DNA of 64,000 nt from Halioglobus japonicus (lineage in GTDB: Bacteria > Pseudomonadota > Gammaproteobacteria > Pseudomonadales > Halieaceae). Made by a program: the position numbers and the translations under genes. Positions 31,487 to 40,404 of this stretch are shown one piece after another (within the stretch, counting starts at the first letter, position 1; each line of letters begins with the position of its first letter). Under the pieces are notes generated by a model. The model was given only the letters and a program-made list of their open reading frames with translations. It was not told where the DNA came from and ran no database searches. The stretch covers positions 248,001-312,000 of the forward strand of contig NZ_CP019450.1 in the NCBI RefSeq assembly GCF_001983995.1, in the 5' to 3' direction.

Positions 31487-32896
31487 ATGAACAGCTCCTT
31501 CTCAGAGCTACCGCTACCACCTGCCCAGTTGGAGAATCTCGAGCAAATCGGCTATCGCGAGATGACGCCGATCCAGGCTGCTTCACTTCCGCTCACCCTG
31601 GCGGGCCAGGATTTGATCGCCCAGGCCAAAACCGGCAGCGGTAAAACCGCCTCTTTTGCCCTGCCACTGCTCTGCAAGCTGAACCCCCGGGATTTTGGCG
31701 CACAAGCCCTGGTGCTGTGCCCAACCCGTGAACTGGCCACCCAGGTTGCAACAGAGATCAGGCGACTGGCGCGCTATCAGGCCAATATCAAGGTGGTCAC
31801 CCTGTGTGGCGGCCAGTCCATCGGCCCACAAATTGGCTCACTTGAACACGGTGGCCACATAATCGTGGGCACTCCCGGGCGAATTAAAGATCACCTGCGT
31901 AAACAGACATTGGACCTATCCCGCGTCAACACACTGGTACTGGATGAGGCGGACAGGATGCTCGAGATGGGCTTTGCAGAGGACATCGGCGACATCATCA
32001 GCACCACACCAACATCGCGGCAAACCCTGCTATTCTCTGCCACCTACCCGGACGATATCAGGCGATTGAGCCACCGCTACCAGTCAGACGACGTCCAGAT
32101 GATAAAGGTGGCGCCTCAGGCCGAGGACCAGCAGATCGAGCAACTGTTCTACATCTGCCAGCCTGCCGCCAGGCGAGAGGCCCTACTGCAGATTATTGCC
32201 CAACACCAGCCCGACAGGGCAGTGGTGTTCTGCAACACCAAAGCGAGCGTGCGGGAAGTAACCCAAGCTCTCAGCGACGCCCACGATGACGCCCTGGCCC
32301 TGCACGGCGACCTCGATCAACGCGAACGCGACCAGGTGCTGGTGCAATTCAAGCACAACAGCGTGCGCCTGCTGGTGGCGACGGACGTAGCTGCCCGCGG
32401 CCTGGACATCGACGACCTCCCCGCAGTGATCAACTACGACCTCCCCAGGGAAACCGAGCAATACGTGCACCGCATCGGCCGTACCGGCAGAGCAGGCAAG
32501 TCCGGCCTGGCCCTGAGCCTGTTCACAGACAAAGAGCGCTATCGCCTGGATGCGATCGGCCAATACCTTGATCGCGAAGTGGAATTCGAAGCCGTCGAGA
32601 CGCTGCGCCCCACAGCGGCCAGTCTGCCACCGCCCACCTTCGTGACCCTGGCCATTGCCGGCGGACGCAAAAATAAGGTACGTCCGGGAGACATACTCGG
32701 TGCGTTGACCCGAGAAGGCGGTATCGAAGGGAATGCAGTGGGCAAAATAGACGTGCTGGAGCACGTGGCTTATGTCGCCATCGAGCGGTCGCAGTCCAAG
32801 CTCGCCCTGAAGCAGTTGTCCAACGGCAAGATCAAGGGCCGCAAATTCAAAGTGCGGAAACTATCGCTCAACCGCAACCGCGATCAGAGGGGCTGA
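31487..32896 (+). CDS. dbpA: ATP-dependent RNA helicase DbpA
   Basis: DEAD-box helicase, 469 residues. Walker A is 'AQAKTGSGKT' (45-54), the DEAD box is 'VLDEADRMLEMGF' (151-163), and 'LLFSATYPDD' is motif III. 'VAARGLDIDDLPAVINYDLP' and 'YVHRIGRTGRAGKSG' are motifs V and VI. The C-terminal 75 residues ('KVRPGDILGALTREGGIEG', 'GKIDVLEHVAYVAIERSQ') match the DbpA RNA-binding domain that recognises 23S rRNA hairpin 92. Role: 50S subunit assembly. Confidence 0.93.
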   Translation: MNSSFSELPLPPAQLENLEQIGYREMTPIQAASLPLTLAGQDLIAQAKTGSGKTASFALPLLCKLNPRDFGAQALVLCPTRELATQVATEIRRLARYQANIKVVTLCGGQSIGPQIGSLEHGGHIIVGTPGRIKDHLRKQTLDLSRVNTLVLDEADRMLEMGFAEDIGDIISTTPTSRQTLLFSATYPDDIRRLSHRYQSDDVQMIKVAPQAEDQQIEQLFYICQPAARREALLQIIAQHQPDRAVVFCNTKASVREVTQALSDAHDDALALHGDLDQRERDQVLVQFKHNSVRLLVATDVAARGLDIDDLPAVINYDLPRETEQYVHRIGRTGRAGKSGLALSLFTDKERYRLDAIGQYLDREVEFEAVETLRPTAASLPPPTFVTLAIAGGRKNKVRPGDILGALTREGGIEGNAVGKIDVLEHVAYVAIERSQSKLALKQLSNGKIKGRKFKVRKLSLNRNRDQRG

Positions 32897-32918
32897 CCAG
32901 CTTCAGCCCGTCACTAGA

Positions 32919-33057
32919 TCGGTTAGCGGCTCCGACTCATAATCAGCAGGCCGAAGGTTCAAGTCCTTCTGGGCCCACCATTTCTCATCGATTTTCAAAG
33001 ACTTATAGAGTCTTTCACCCACCGACTGCCGCAAGGGGAAGGGTGGCAACGAGTAGC
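32919..33057 (+). repeat. Direct repeat copy 2: tRNA pseudogene plus flank
   Basis: This segment lies just after dbpA and repeats the tRNA(CAU) 3' half ('CCGACTCATAATC', 'CGAAGGTTCAAGTCCTTCT', CCACCA) and the downstream hairpin. The 5' acceptor strand and most of the D arm are gone, and acceptor-side bases are changed, so it cannot fold as a tRNA. It marks the boundary between the G+C-rich core block and the gap-rich accessory block that follows. Confidence 0.85.
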
Positions 33058-33567
33058 AGAAAACTAAACTAAGTCGTGCTCATGCCCAACCAAGCATACA
33101 GGGCCGCCTTCCCATCCGGAGCGCACAACCAGACCAGCGGCGCACAAAGCGAGTATTCAGTATCGATATTGCAGTTTGTGGTCGCTGCAGTAGATCTGAC
33201 AGAGTTATCACGTGAAGCGAAGGTCAGTACATCATCGATAGGTTTCTTGCTCATCTTGAGAGAAAGGAGCAGAACGCCACTGCACTGCCACACGTGGCAA
33301 CACCGGCCAAAAACGTCGACTTAGGCATAACTACTTTTCGCAGGAAGCAAATCCACGAACCCAAGTCAGCAAGGACGCTAATGAAAATCTCGTGGTACGA
33401 GTTGTTGCCTATTCTCGTTTGGGAATGAACGGATATGAATAGCATGCCCAAGGCAGTGAACAGGATTTTTGGATCAACAAGGGGACACTTCCCCTGATAA
33501 GCTGGCTCAGTCGACGAAATCAACGAGGGGGTCTAATCTCAAAATAACATGCCCACTCAGTGGAGCC
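33058..33567. other. Intergenic region, nothing recognised
   Basis: 510 bp after the tRNA-like repeat. Only short overlapping ORFs (82-90 codons) on both strands, with no conserved motif or convincing RBS. No hairpin with a T tract was noticed. Confidence 0.5.
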
Positions 33568-34752
33568 CTACCCCTCGGTCACTACGCTGCCGTCTGGTCT
33601 GATCGCTCCAATGGCGTATGCTTGATTCAAGGTGTTGTCATCGATAACAGCACCTCGGAGATCAGCCCCTGATAAATAGGTGTTGTTATCCATCAGTGCG
33701 CCGGTTAAGTTTGCACCCTGCAAATTGGCGCCCGACAAATTGGCGCCTTTCATATTGCAGAAAAGGAACGAGCCCTTTTCCAAATCAGATGAAGATAGAT
33801 TAGCCTTCGCCAAAGTGGCAAATGACATGTCTACTTTCGGCGCATAGACACCCACCAATAATGCTTTATCTAATCTGGCTTTCGTAAAGTTCGCGCCAAC
33901 TAGCGATGATTCCGTTAGGTCTGCCTTACTGAGATTTGAATCACTCAGGTCAGCACCATCTAATGACATATCCATCAGGCCTGCTTCTGACAGCTCCATT
34001 CTGTTCATGGCGCATTTCTTTTGATTCAGACGCTCCATCGCAATCTGTCTCGCCCGTGATATCTTCACGCCGTTGGAACTGTCAATCGTTTTCCAGCATT
34101 CAAGCAGTCCGGCCTTTACTGCGTCGTTATTGCCGCGAAGCATCGTCAGCACTAACAGCACCAAGGAGCACGCGCTGAGTAACCTGGTCCAATCCGGAAC
34201 CCCATAAATCGCGGCAATCTGCAATACCACCGCCGAAAACACCAACCAATATACTAATAACGCTGGCACCTCCAAAGAGTATAGCCAGCCTAAAGCACTG
34301 ATTTTTTGTGGTTTCTTTGCGGAATCGCTTGTGCTTGGGTTTTGCGCTTGCGCTCTCGCCGCACCCGCCTGCATGATTTTAGCAGCGTTGCTATAAACTT
34401 CTGACCAGGCTACGGCATAGTCATCCGTCCATAGCTCACCTAGCTGCTCCTCAAGGGTCTGAAGCAGAGTTTGGCCCACTATAGAATAATGTGACTCCAG
34501 CACACCATAAGACAAATGTCGCTGCCCCAGTGGCCCCAGCATATTCTGCAATTTATCAGGGTCATGCAAAGCCGCAACCATGGCGGTTAAAGCAGCAAGC
34601 AGTTTATTGGCCATTTTTGTCATCGAGGTGTTCGCAAAGAGTGGCATCAGATGCGGCGATTGCTCTGAAATTCTTTGATAGAAGAGCTCTGCAAACCTCT
34701 GTCCATCGGGCAGTTTCGCGAAGCTCTCCTCAACCAACTTAATCGTATTCAT
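33568..34752 (-). CDS. Globin - two-TM - pentapeptide-repeat fusion protein
   Basis: 394 residues in three parts. Residues 1-130 read as a bacterial globin of the flavohaemoglobin/M type: 'RFAELFYQRISEQSPHLMPL' with Tyr25 at the B10 position, 'LGQRHLSYGVLESHYSIVGQ' with His79 as the likely proximal haem ligand, and the H helix 'AVAWSEVYSNAAKIM'. Residues about 160-183 and 188-206 are two membrane helices with a short turn ('YGVPDW'). Residues about 251-375 are A(D/N)LxxxxL pentapeptide repeats ('GADLSDSNLSKADLTESSLV', 'GANLSGANLQGANLTGALM'), forming a right-handed beta-helix. With a two-helix hairpin, both soluble parts face the same side, presumably the cytoplasm. There is no FAD or NAD domain. 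Function is unknown; a gas- or redox-sensing membrane scaffold is speculation. Confidence 0.8.
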   Translation of the reverse strand: MNTIKLVEESFAKLPDGQRFAELFYQRISEQSPHLMPLFANTSMTKMANKLLAALTAMVAALHDPDKLQNMLGPLGQRHLSYGVLESHYSIVGQTLLQTLEEQLGELWTDDYAVAWSEVYSNAAKIMQAGAARAQAQNPSTSDSAKKPQKISALGWLYSLEVPALLVYWLVFSAVVLQIAAIYGVPDWTRLLSACSLVLLVLTMLRGNNDAVKAGLLECWKTIDSSNGVKISRARQIAMERLNQKKCAMNRMELSEAGLMDMSLDGADLSDSNLSKADLTESSLVGANFTKARLDKALLVGVYAPKVDMSFATLAKANLSSSDLEKGSFLFCNMKGANLSGANLQGANLTGALMDNNTYLSGADLRGAVIDDNTLNQAYAIGAIRPDGSVVTEG

Positions 34753-35396
34753 TCTTAAGAGTAACCTTTATTAAACCGACTAAATAATGGGTCAGTATAA
34801 GTGAATAAATACCCGATTCATTCTGAGCACCACAGTCTGTCCACCAATCGTTGGAAGTAACCAGAGCGGCTCGAATTTACTCAAGCGACTGATACTTCTT
34901 ATATTCTCCGCCAAGGCTCACAGTCACACTGTGTTTGACTTCAACGGTTCTGTGCGACCTGGAAGATAGCAAAAGAGCCAGCTTTCGCCGATATGGGCAG
35001 CGGGACAGGCGCTACCACTCAGCACCTGGCGCAGGCCTTGAACGCATCGATCACCGCAGAGAATGTACTGCCTTTCCAGTCCAGGAGGCCGCACCTAATC
35101 TGGCTCGAGGGCACTGTATCTAATAGGGTTTTCGCGAACGACACCACGGCGGAGCGCCCGTTCCTGAGCCCGGGACCGTACCCGCTGTGTCGGGGGCACC
35201 CAGAGCCACGCCAACCCCGCAGCAGAATTGCGCACGCTCTGGGAGCAGGCCTATCCCGAGGTAGACACCGCCAGCAAGGAGCTTCGAGGCTGGAGGCGCA
35301 GGCAATTATCGAACCGGATCGCGCCGAGATCGTCCTCCGCGCCAGGCAAAACCGGGACTTAAGCCACAGATATATATCGCCCGCAATGTATTGTGG
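34753..35396. other. Intergenic region with a possible methyltransferase remnant
   Basis: 645 bp between two minus-strand genes. On the plus strand around 34990-35060 the frame 'MGSGTGATTQHLAQALNASI' resembles SAM-binding motif I of a class I methyltransferase, but nothing downstream continues such a domain. If real, it is a small decayed fragment. No complete gene is supported. Confidence 0.35.
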
Positions 35397-36386
35397 TTAC
35401 AGTAAATCCGTCATGGTCACACCGATGCCGATGCGATTGGTGGATTCGTCATAGTCGATCAGGCTTTCGCCATAACCATTAAAATACTGCACATATCCTC
35501 GAAAACGATCGCTGCTCCCGAGCGGGAACGTCCAGTCAAGCTGGATGGCGCCCTTGTTTTCGCTATTCAGGTTGTTGCGCAGGGTAAAGCCGAGCTCTTG
35601 CCGACCTAGCTGCCACACACCGTTCAGGTCACCGTAGCCCATGTAGCGATAAATACGGGGATTGTCGTCGTCTTCCTCACTCTCTGGGAGTCGATACCAG
35701 GCGCGGGCGATCAGGGCAAAGTTTTCGCGTTCAAAGGTCGCACTGCCTATCACCCGGTTCCAACTGCGTGAGAGCAGGTCGCCGCGTCCATTAGACTGGT
35801 GGGTCAGGCTGAGTCCGAGCATGGTATTGCGGAAACCCAGCACTTTAAAGTCGTTCGAGCGGGTGAGCATCACCTCGGGCTGATAATTGGTTTCCCTGAA
35901 CGGCGCAGATTCATCGGAGTTGTATACCTGCCACCAGTTTTCCTGTGTATAGGCAGCCCACAGATCGGTGCCCTCGCCGAAAATATCCCGCCATAACATC
36001 GCCTTGAAGCTGATCTGAAACTTCGCCTCAATCTTATCCATCTCGGCGTCCGGGAAGATATCGGTCCAGGCTTCCTCGTTCGGTGTGCTGTTGTAGGTGA
36101 CGGGCAACAGATAATTGCGCTTGTGAGGAATAATGGCCCAGATCTGGTCGACGAGTTCCTCCTCCTTTTCCAGGCGCGCGGTGAGTGGGCCTGTGTGTTC
36201 CTCGCGCTCTTCAGCGGCGACCGGCTCGACCGAGAACTGCGCCGCATTCCGGGCCAGCTTGTCGTAACAGGCGAGTCGCTGCGTGTCGGCAGTGATCGTG
36301 GCACAGTCTGCCAGGCTGGCCGCTTGCGAAGGCGCAGCGAAGAAAAAGGCACCTAGCGATAGTACAACGCGAATTAAACGCATCAT
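35397..36386 (-). CDS. pldA: Outer membrane phospholipase A1
   Basis: OMPLA-type barrel enzyme that hydrolyses phospholipids mislocalised to the outer leaflet. 329 residues. The N-terminal signal peptide ends around '[10 protein letters not shown]'. The catalytic triad is in '[20 protein letters not shown]': His and Ser in H-Q-S-N-G, and the Asn in S-W-N. Alternating strands follow to the terminal '[13 protein letters not shown]'. Ca2+-dependent dimerisation is known for the family. The gene stands alone on the minus strand, downstream of two small coupled genes. Confidence 0.92.
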   Translation of the reverse strand: MMRLIRVVLSLGAFFFAAPSQAASLADCATITADTQRLACYDKLARNAAQFSVEPVAAEEREEHTGPLTARLEKEEELVDQIWAIIPHKRNYLLPVTYNSTPNEEAWTDIFPDAEMDKIEAKFQISFKAMLWRDIFGEGTDLWAAYTQENWWQVYNSDESAPFRETNYQPEVMLTRSNDFKVLGFRNTMLGLSLTHQSNGRGDLLSRSWNRVIGSATFERENFALIARAWYRLPESEEDDDNPRIYRYMGYGDLNGVWQLGRQELGFTLRNNLNSENKGAIQLDWTFPLGSSDRFRGYVQYFNGYGESLIDYDESTNRIGIGVTMTDLL

Positions 36387-36405
36387 CGGGGACGATCTCT
36401 TTCAG

Positions 36406-36666
36406 TCAAGGGGATGTGGGCATGATAGCGCCAGCGAACGCACGTATACAGCCGCAAAAGTCACGTTGTTTGCCCCCCACCAGTGTTCGTGTGCGGCACC
36501 AGGACTTGCCCTGTGGACTGACGAGCAACGTTAGGGGAATCGAAAACGGTCCTAGCAACAGGCTGAATAGCGCCCATAGACCGCTGCTCCCGCCTCGACC
36601 TGATGCGGTGTTCCAGGCGATACCACCGCAGACCACCCACATAGCGACAAACGCATAGGCTGTCAT
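36406..36666 (-). CDS. Small membrane protein, unknown
   Basis: 86 residues. Two hydrophobic segments ('AYAFVAMWVVCGGIAW' and 'GLWALFSLLLGPFSIPLTLL') are joined by a Gly/Ser-rich turn, then a polar Cys-containing tail. The ATG (36664-36666) overlaps the stop of the upstream minus-strand frame in an ATGA arrangement, so the two appear translationally coupled, which supports both being real. No family recognised. Confidence 0.5.
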   Translation of the reverse strand: MTAYAFVAMWVVCGGIAWNTASGRGGSSGLWALFSLLLGPFSIPLTLLVSPQGKSWCRTRTLVGGKQRDFCGCIRAFAGAIMPTSP

Positions 36667-37060
36667 AACTTCATGCCGGCAAGCGGCGATCTGAGTTCCA
36701 GATCCACCAAGTAGCCACCTACCATGATTGTGCAGGCAGTCAAATTGACATCACCATTTTGTAGCATGCCATTGTCGAATCGATATATGAGATCAACGTT
36801 GCCCGCGATCATACCCTCGTCGAAGGTCCGCTGGGCATCGCAAAACTGTTGATTGACCTCCTCGTACGCCTGCCACTCGGCCGCTCGGATTCGCTCTCAA
36901 CTTGAATATTCACTGTCACATCCAGGTCCTGGAGGGCATCTATGTTTATCGCTACAACAGGCCGTCCCGATTTCAACGCGTCAAGCCACCGGACAAAGGC
37001 GAGCTGGGAGAGTTGGCTCAACTGATCAGCCAGCGCGTTGGCCGCTGCCTCGAACGCCAA
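36663..37060 (-). CDS. Hypothetical protein, frame broken near 36880
   Basis: A minus-strand frame from a TTG at 37060 reads to '...INIDALQDLDVTVNIQVESE' and then drifts. In the neighbouring frame a convincing continuation, 'AEWQAYEEVNQQFCDAQRTF' to 'RSPLAGMKL', runs to TGA at 36663-36665 and overlaps the next ATG. One missing base near 36879-36882 (a GG/CC stretch) would join them, giving about 132 residues. An in-frame TAG lies just upstream at 37067-37069, so the 5' end is uncertain and the gene may be truncated by the neighbouring IS91-type remnant. No family recognised. Confidence 0.4.
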
Positions 37061-37112
37061 GACTTGCTAGAACAGGAACCCGTGAGCGCTTCGCTACCAG
37101 CCTGAGTCTGGA

Positions 37113-37437
37113 CTGGAGCGAGTGGCCAAGGCCCAAGGCGTCTCTGTGCACGCCGAGGTCAGCTGTAAGGGATATCAGAAAGACGGGCCTGAGCGCCTGT
37201 GTCGATACATTTCCCGACTCGCCGTGGCAGCTCACCGGCTTTCATTGAGTTCCACGGGCAAAGTGATCTAGACCCTGAAGAGACCGCACCGGGATGGAGC
37301 GAGCGAGGTGGCCTTCGAACCAATGGATTTCTTTGCCCGTCTGACTACCCTGGAACCCAAAGCATGCGTCAACCTCACTCGTTACCAAGGCGTCCTGGCG
37401 CCAAGAAAGCGATATTGTGCACTAGTCACAGCAGCTA
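37113..37437 (+). pseudogene. IS91-family transposase remnant
   Basis: One plus-strand frame reads 'LERVAKAQGVSVHAEVSCKG', 'ERLCRYISRLAVAAHRLSLS', 'TGKVI' stop 'TLKRPHRDGASEVAFEPMDF', 'FARLTTLEPKACVNLTRYQG' and 'VLAP', which follows the C-terminal part of IS91/Y2-type transposases (cRYI.RP...eRLs, YrLK.P.rDGttHv.feP.dFiarLaaLvP.PR.nl.RyHGvlaP). TAG at 37269-37271 breaks the frame where a Tyr is expected, and the N-terminal catalytic half is missing. No terminal repeats were found. Confidence 0.75.
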
Positions 37438-37805
37438 GGCGCGGAAAAGGTATCAAGTACATCGCCAACGAAGAAATTTGCACGACCGGCAAGAGTCATG
37501 CACCAATATGGCGCAGCGCGAGTTCAATATCGGCTTCATCTAAAGTGCCTATCCACAGCGCAGCGCTATTTTTTGATGTCATTCTGTGGCTTTCGCATAA
37601 CTTTTCGTCACTGGCGCAAACATTGCATACTTTAATCTAATTCATAAGAGGGGGTACTCTTAAGGTATTGCCTTACCGCCTCCCCATGATCTCGAGGAAA
37701 ATATCACCCAAAAGCGATGGATACCATTTATCGGCCGTCTTTGACGGCGATTAACCGCAGAGAATGCGAGATCACCCGTACTCTAACGAGAGGAGAACCA
37801 ACAAA
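37438..37805. other. Upstream region of the TonB receptor gene
   Basis: About 370 bp between the transposase remnant and the TonB-dependent receptor. It contains an AGAGGAG ribosome binding site about 12 bp before ATG 37806. No other gene or clear regulatory motif was seen. The in-frame ATG at 37764 would add 14 polar residues before the signal peptide and is less likely. Confidence 0.45.
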
Positions 37806-40259
37806 ATGCCTGCTGGAATCAGGAAACGTAGAAATCCCCTTGCACACGCTGTAGCGATGGCATCTGCACCAGCTATTGCGATGTCCACACCTCATACCTT
37901 CGCGCAAGACTCTAGCGGAGCCATGCTCGAAGAAGTAGTTGTTACCGCATCTCGCCGTAGTGAATCAGTCCAAGATATCCCGATCAATATTTCGGCGGTC
38001 ACCGGCGAAAAAATCAACGAGCTGCGTTTGTTTGGGATCAACGAGATCTCTAGATATGTACCTGGTTTGCAAGTGATAGACCGTGGCCCAAGAGACGAAG
38101 TGCCAGATATTCTCGTGCGAGGATTGAACACCACAGGACTGGGACCAGGATTTTCTTCAAATACAGTGGCTACATACTTCGGAGACATACCCGTAGCCTT
38201 CGATGTAAAGCCTGTCGACCTTGAGCGCGTGGAGGTGCTCATCGGGCCGCAGGGAACCCTCTATGGTCAAGGCACCATGGGCGGCGCCATCCGATACCTA
38301 CCACAGCGCGCTGATTCAGAGGAGTTCAGTCTCGACGTTCGTGGGGTCATTAGTCAAAGTGGCGAGGCCGATGATTTCCTTAATGACGCCGGTTTCACAG
38401 TCAACCTCCCGATCATCAAGGGTCAATTGGCGCTCCGAGCAAATGTTGACCGCCTGGACGACCCAGGCTTCATCGACTATTCATTCGTAGTTCGGGAGTC
38501 TGGGGCTTCCGATCCAGAACCAGACTTTGATAACCCTGATGAAGTAGAGGCGAACCTTCGAAACGCTGAAGACGTCAATTTCGAAGAAACCTTATCCATC
38601 CGGGTCAATCTTCGCTGGACTCCAAACGATTGGCTGGATGCTAGCCTGTGGTATCTCAACCAGGATACCGAAAGCGGTGGCAGACAAATATCCCACGAGT
38701 TGGCCTTTGGGACGAGTTTCTATGAGTCAGGACTTCGCTACTTAGAGCCAAACGATTATGAAAACGAGCTCATCAGCGTTGATGTGAAGGCCGATCTTGG
38801 TTTCGCAGAGGCAGTTTTCGTGTACGGCGAAACTGACTTTGACGAACTGGGACAGCGTGATCAAACGGACCTGCTGCTCAATTTCGAGTATGGATATGAG
38901 GCTTTCCCACAGTTTTCATCTTTCACCAGAGAAGTTGTGGAACAGGAAACCGACACGCTTGAAATTCGCTTAGTTTCGCAGCATGACGGACCAATATCCT
39001 GGGTAGCTGGCTATTTCCAGAACGAACTGGAAGCGTTTAATGAGTCTCGCGAGTTCACGCCAGGCTTTGACCAGTTTGCCGTTGAAAACTTTGGCGGTGT
39101 TCAACTGCGCCCCGATAGCCTCGAATATATCTCTCGTGGTTTTAACAGCGAAAAAGAAACCGCATTCTACGGTGAGATCTCTTACAGAATGTTGGACGAA
39201 CGCCTTGAATTTACGGTTGGTTATCGGGCGTACGAGTTCGAGGTGGACAACACCAGTGGTTTTGGTCTGCCACTGTTCGAAACAGTATTCCTAGGCGAAC
39301 CGCAGGATTCTATAAATATCGATTTAGGTACCAACGTGGGGGACGACGATGGAGATCTGATAAAGCTCAACGCCTCGTTTGACATCGACGAAGACAACAT
39401 GATCTATGCGACTTATTCTGAGGGATATCGGAATGGCGGCGTCAATGCGGTGCCTGCCTGCACCGATGAGCAGATCAATAGTGGTACACAGCAACTCTGT
39501 GCTCTCCCCGACGAAGTTTTTGTAGACCCTGATCAGATCGACAACTATGAGCTCGGTTACAAGGGCTATTTACTTGAAGGAGCCATGTCTATCCAGGCCG
39601 CCCTGTTCTATATCGACTGGACTGACCTACAGGTCGGCACGGTCACCGATTTCGGTAGCCTGCCAATCACAGGCAATGGCTCTGCCGCCGAGAGTAAGGG
39701 CTTGGAGTTCCAGGGATCCTGGGCGCTGACCTCAAAGCTGCAAGCAACGTTGACGTATGCATATACGAACGCGGAGTTAGTCGAGGACGCGCCGGGCCTG
39801 GTAGGCAATTTTACAGCACTTAGCGGGGCACGCCTGCCAGGACACGCAGAGCATCAAGGCACTTTCAATATTTTCTACAGCACGAGTCTCGGGGAAATGG
39901 ATCTAGACATTAACTACGGCTTTGTATACTCCAGCGATGTATTGAATGTCACAGGCGGTGGCGACGATCCCCTAGTTGATAGCGATGGAAACCCCGGGGA
40001 TTTTGGTGGCGAAGCTATACCCTCTTACGACGTGCATCACTTCTCGGCGACGCTCAGCAAAGACAGTTGGACGTTGCAGGCTTTTGTGGACAATCTTCTT
40101 GATGAGGAGTACGTAACTGGTACCCGAACAACGAGAAGGTTCTTACAGGACGAGCGGACGGGGCCGGGAAACAATATCGGTGGATTTACGCTGAGATCAT
40201 ATGGAAACTTCGTGGGAGCTCCGCGTACTATCGGTTTGCGCGCCACCTACGGCTTTTGA
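37806..40259 (+). CDS. TonB-dependent outer membrane receptor
   Basis: 817 residues from ATG 37806. A signal peptide with basic start ('GIRKRRNPLAHAVAMASA') probably ends at TFA|QD. 'LEEVVVTASRRSESVQDIPI' is the TonB-box-like and plug entry segment. 'RYVPGLQV', 'ILVRGLNTTG' and 'VEVLIGPQGTLYGQGTMGGA' are plug-domain motifs. The remainder is a 22-strand barrel rich in Asp/Glu and aromatic residues, ending 'GAPRTIGLRATYGF' with the terminal Phe. It imports a ligand too large for porins. The ligand is unknown. It faces the TPR-sulfotransferase gene tail to tail. Confidence 0.92.
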   Translation: MPAGIRKRRNPLAHAVAMASAPAIAMSTPHTFAQDSSGAMLEEVVVTASRRSESVQDIPINISAVTGEKINELRLFGINEISRYVPGLQVIDRGPRDEVPDILVRGLNTTGLGPGFSSNTVATYFGDIPVAFDVKPVDLERVEVLIGPQGTLYGQGTMGGAIRYLPQRADSEEFSLDVRGVISQSGEADDFLNDAGFTVNLPIIKGQLALRANVDRLDDPGFIDYSFVVRESGASDPEPDFDNPDEVEANLRNAEDVNFEETLSIRVNLRWTPNDWLDASLWYLNQDTESGGRQISHELAFGTSFYESGLRYLEPNDYENELISVDVKADLGFAEAVFVYGETDFDELGQRDQTDLLLNFEYGYEAFPQFSSFTREVVEQETDTLEIRLVSQHDGPISWVAGYFQNELEAFNESREFTPGFDQFAVENFGGVQLRPDSLEYISRGFNSEKETAFYGEISYRMLDERLEFTVGYRAYEFEVDNTSGFGLPLFETVFLGEPQDSINIDLGTNVGDDDGDLIKLNASFDIDEDNMIYATYSEGYRNGGVNAVPACTDEQINSGTQQLCALPDEVFVDPDQIDNYELGYKGYLLEGAMSIQAALFYIDWTDLQVGTVTDFGSLPITGNGSAAESKGLEFQGSWALTSKLQATLTYAYTNAELVEDAPGLVGNFTALSGARLPGHAEHQGTFNIFYSTSLGEMDLDINYGFVYSSDVLNVTGGGDDPLVDSDGNPGDFGGEAIPSYDVHHFSATLSKDSWTLQAFVDNLLDEEYVTGTRTTRRFLQDERTGPGNNIGGFTLRSYGNFVGAPRTIGLRATYGF

Positions 40260-40269
40260 CGTCTCCTGC

Positions 40270-40293
40270 GACGTCGTCAGCAATGACGGCGTC
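40270..40293 (+). terminator. Hairpin terminator after the TonB receptor
   Basis: GACGTCGTCA (40270-40279) pairs with TGACGGCGTC (40284-40293), one G-U pair, around a GCAA loop. It is followed by TTTGTCT and lies 11 bp after the stop codon. It fits an intrinsic terminator. Confidence 0.6.
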
Positions 40294-40404
40294 TTTGTCT
40301 AAGCCGTGGAAAGTACTCCGATCTCAAACAGCCTCATGAGTTGAGGTATCGGACGTAGCAGAGCTACCTTAATGCCGTTAGTGCGACCCATCTTGAATCA
40401 CGTT

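Noticed and set aside
32919..32980. Second functional tRNA
   Set aside because: The 5' acceptor strand and D arm are missing, and the remaining acceptor bases cannot pair, so it is only a 3' fragment.
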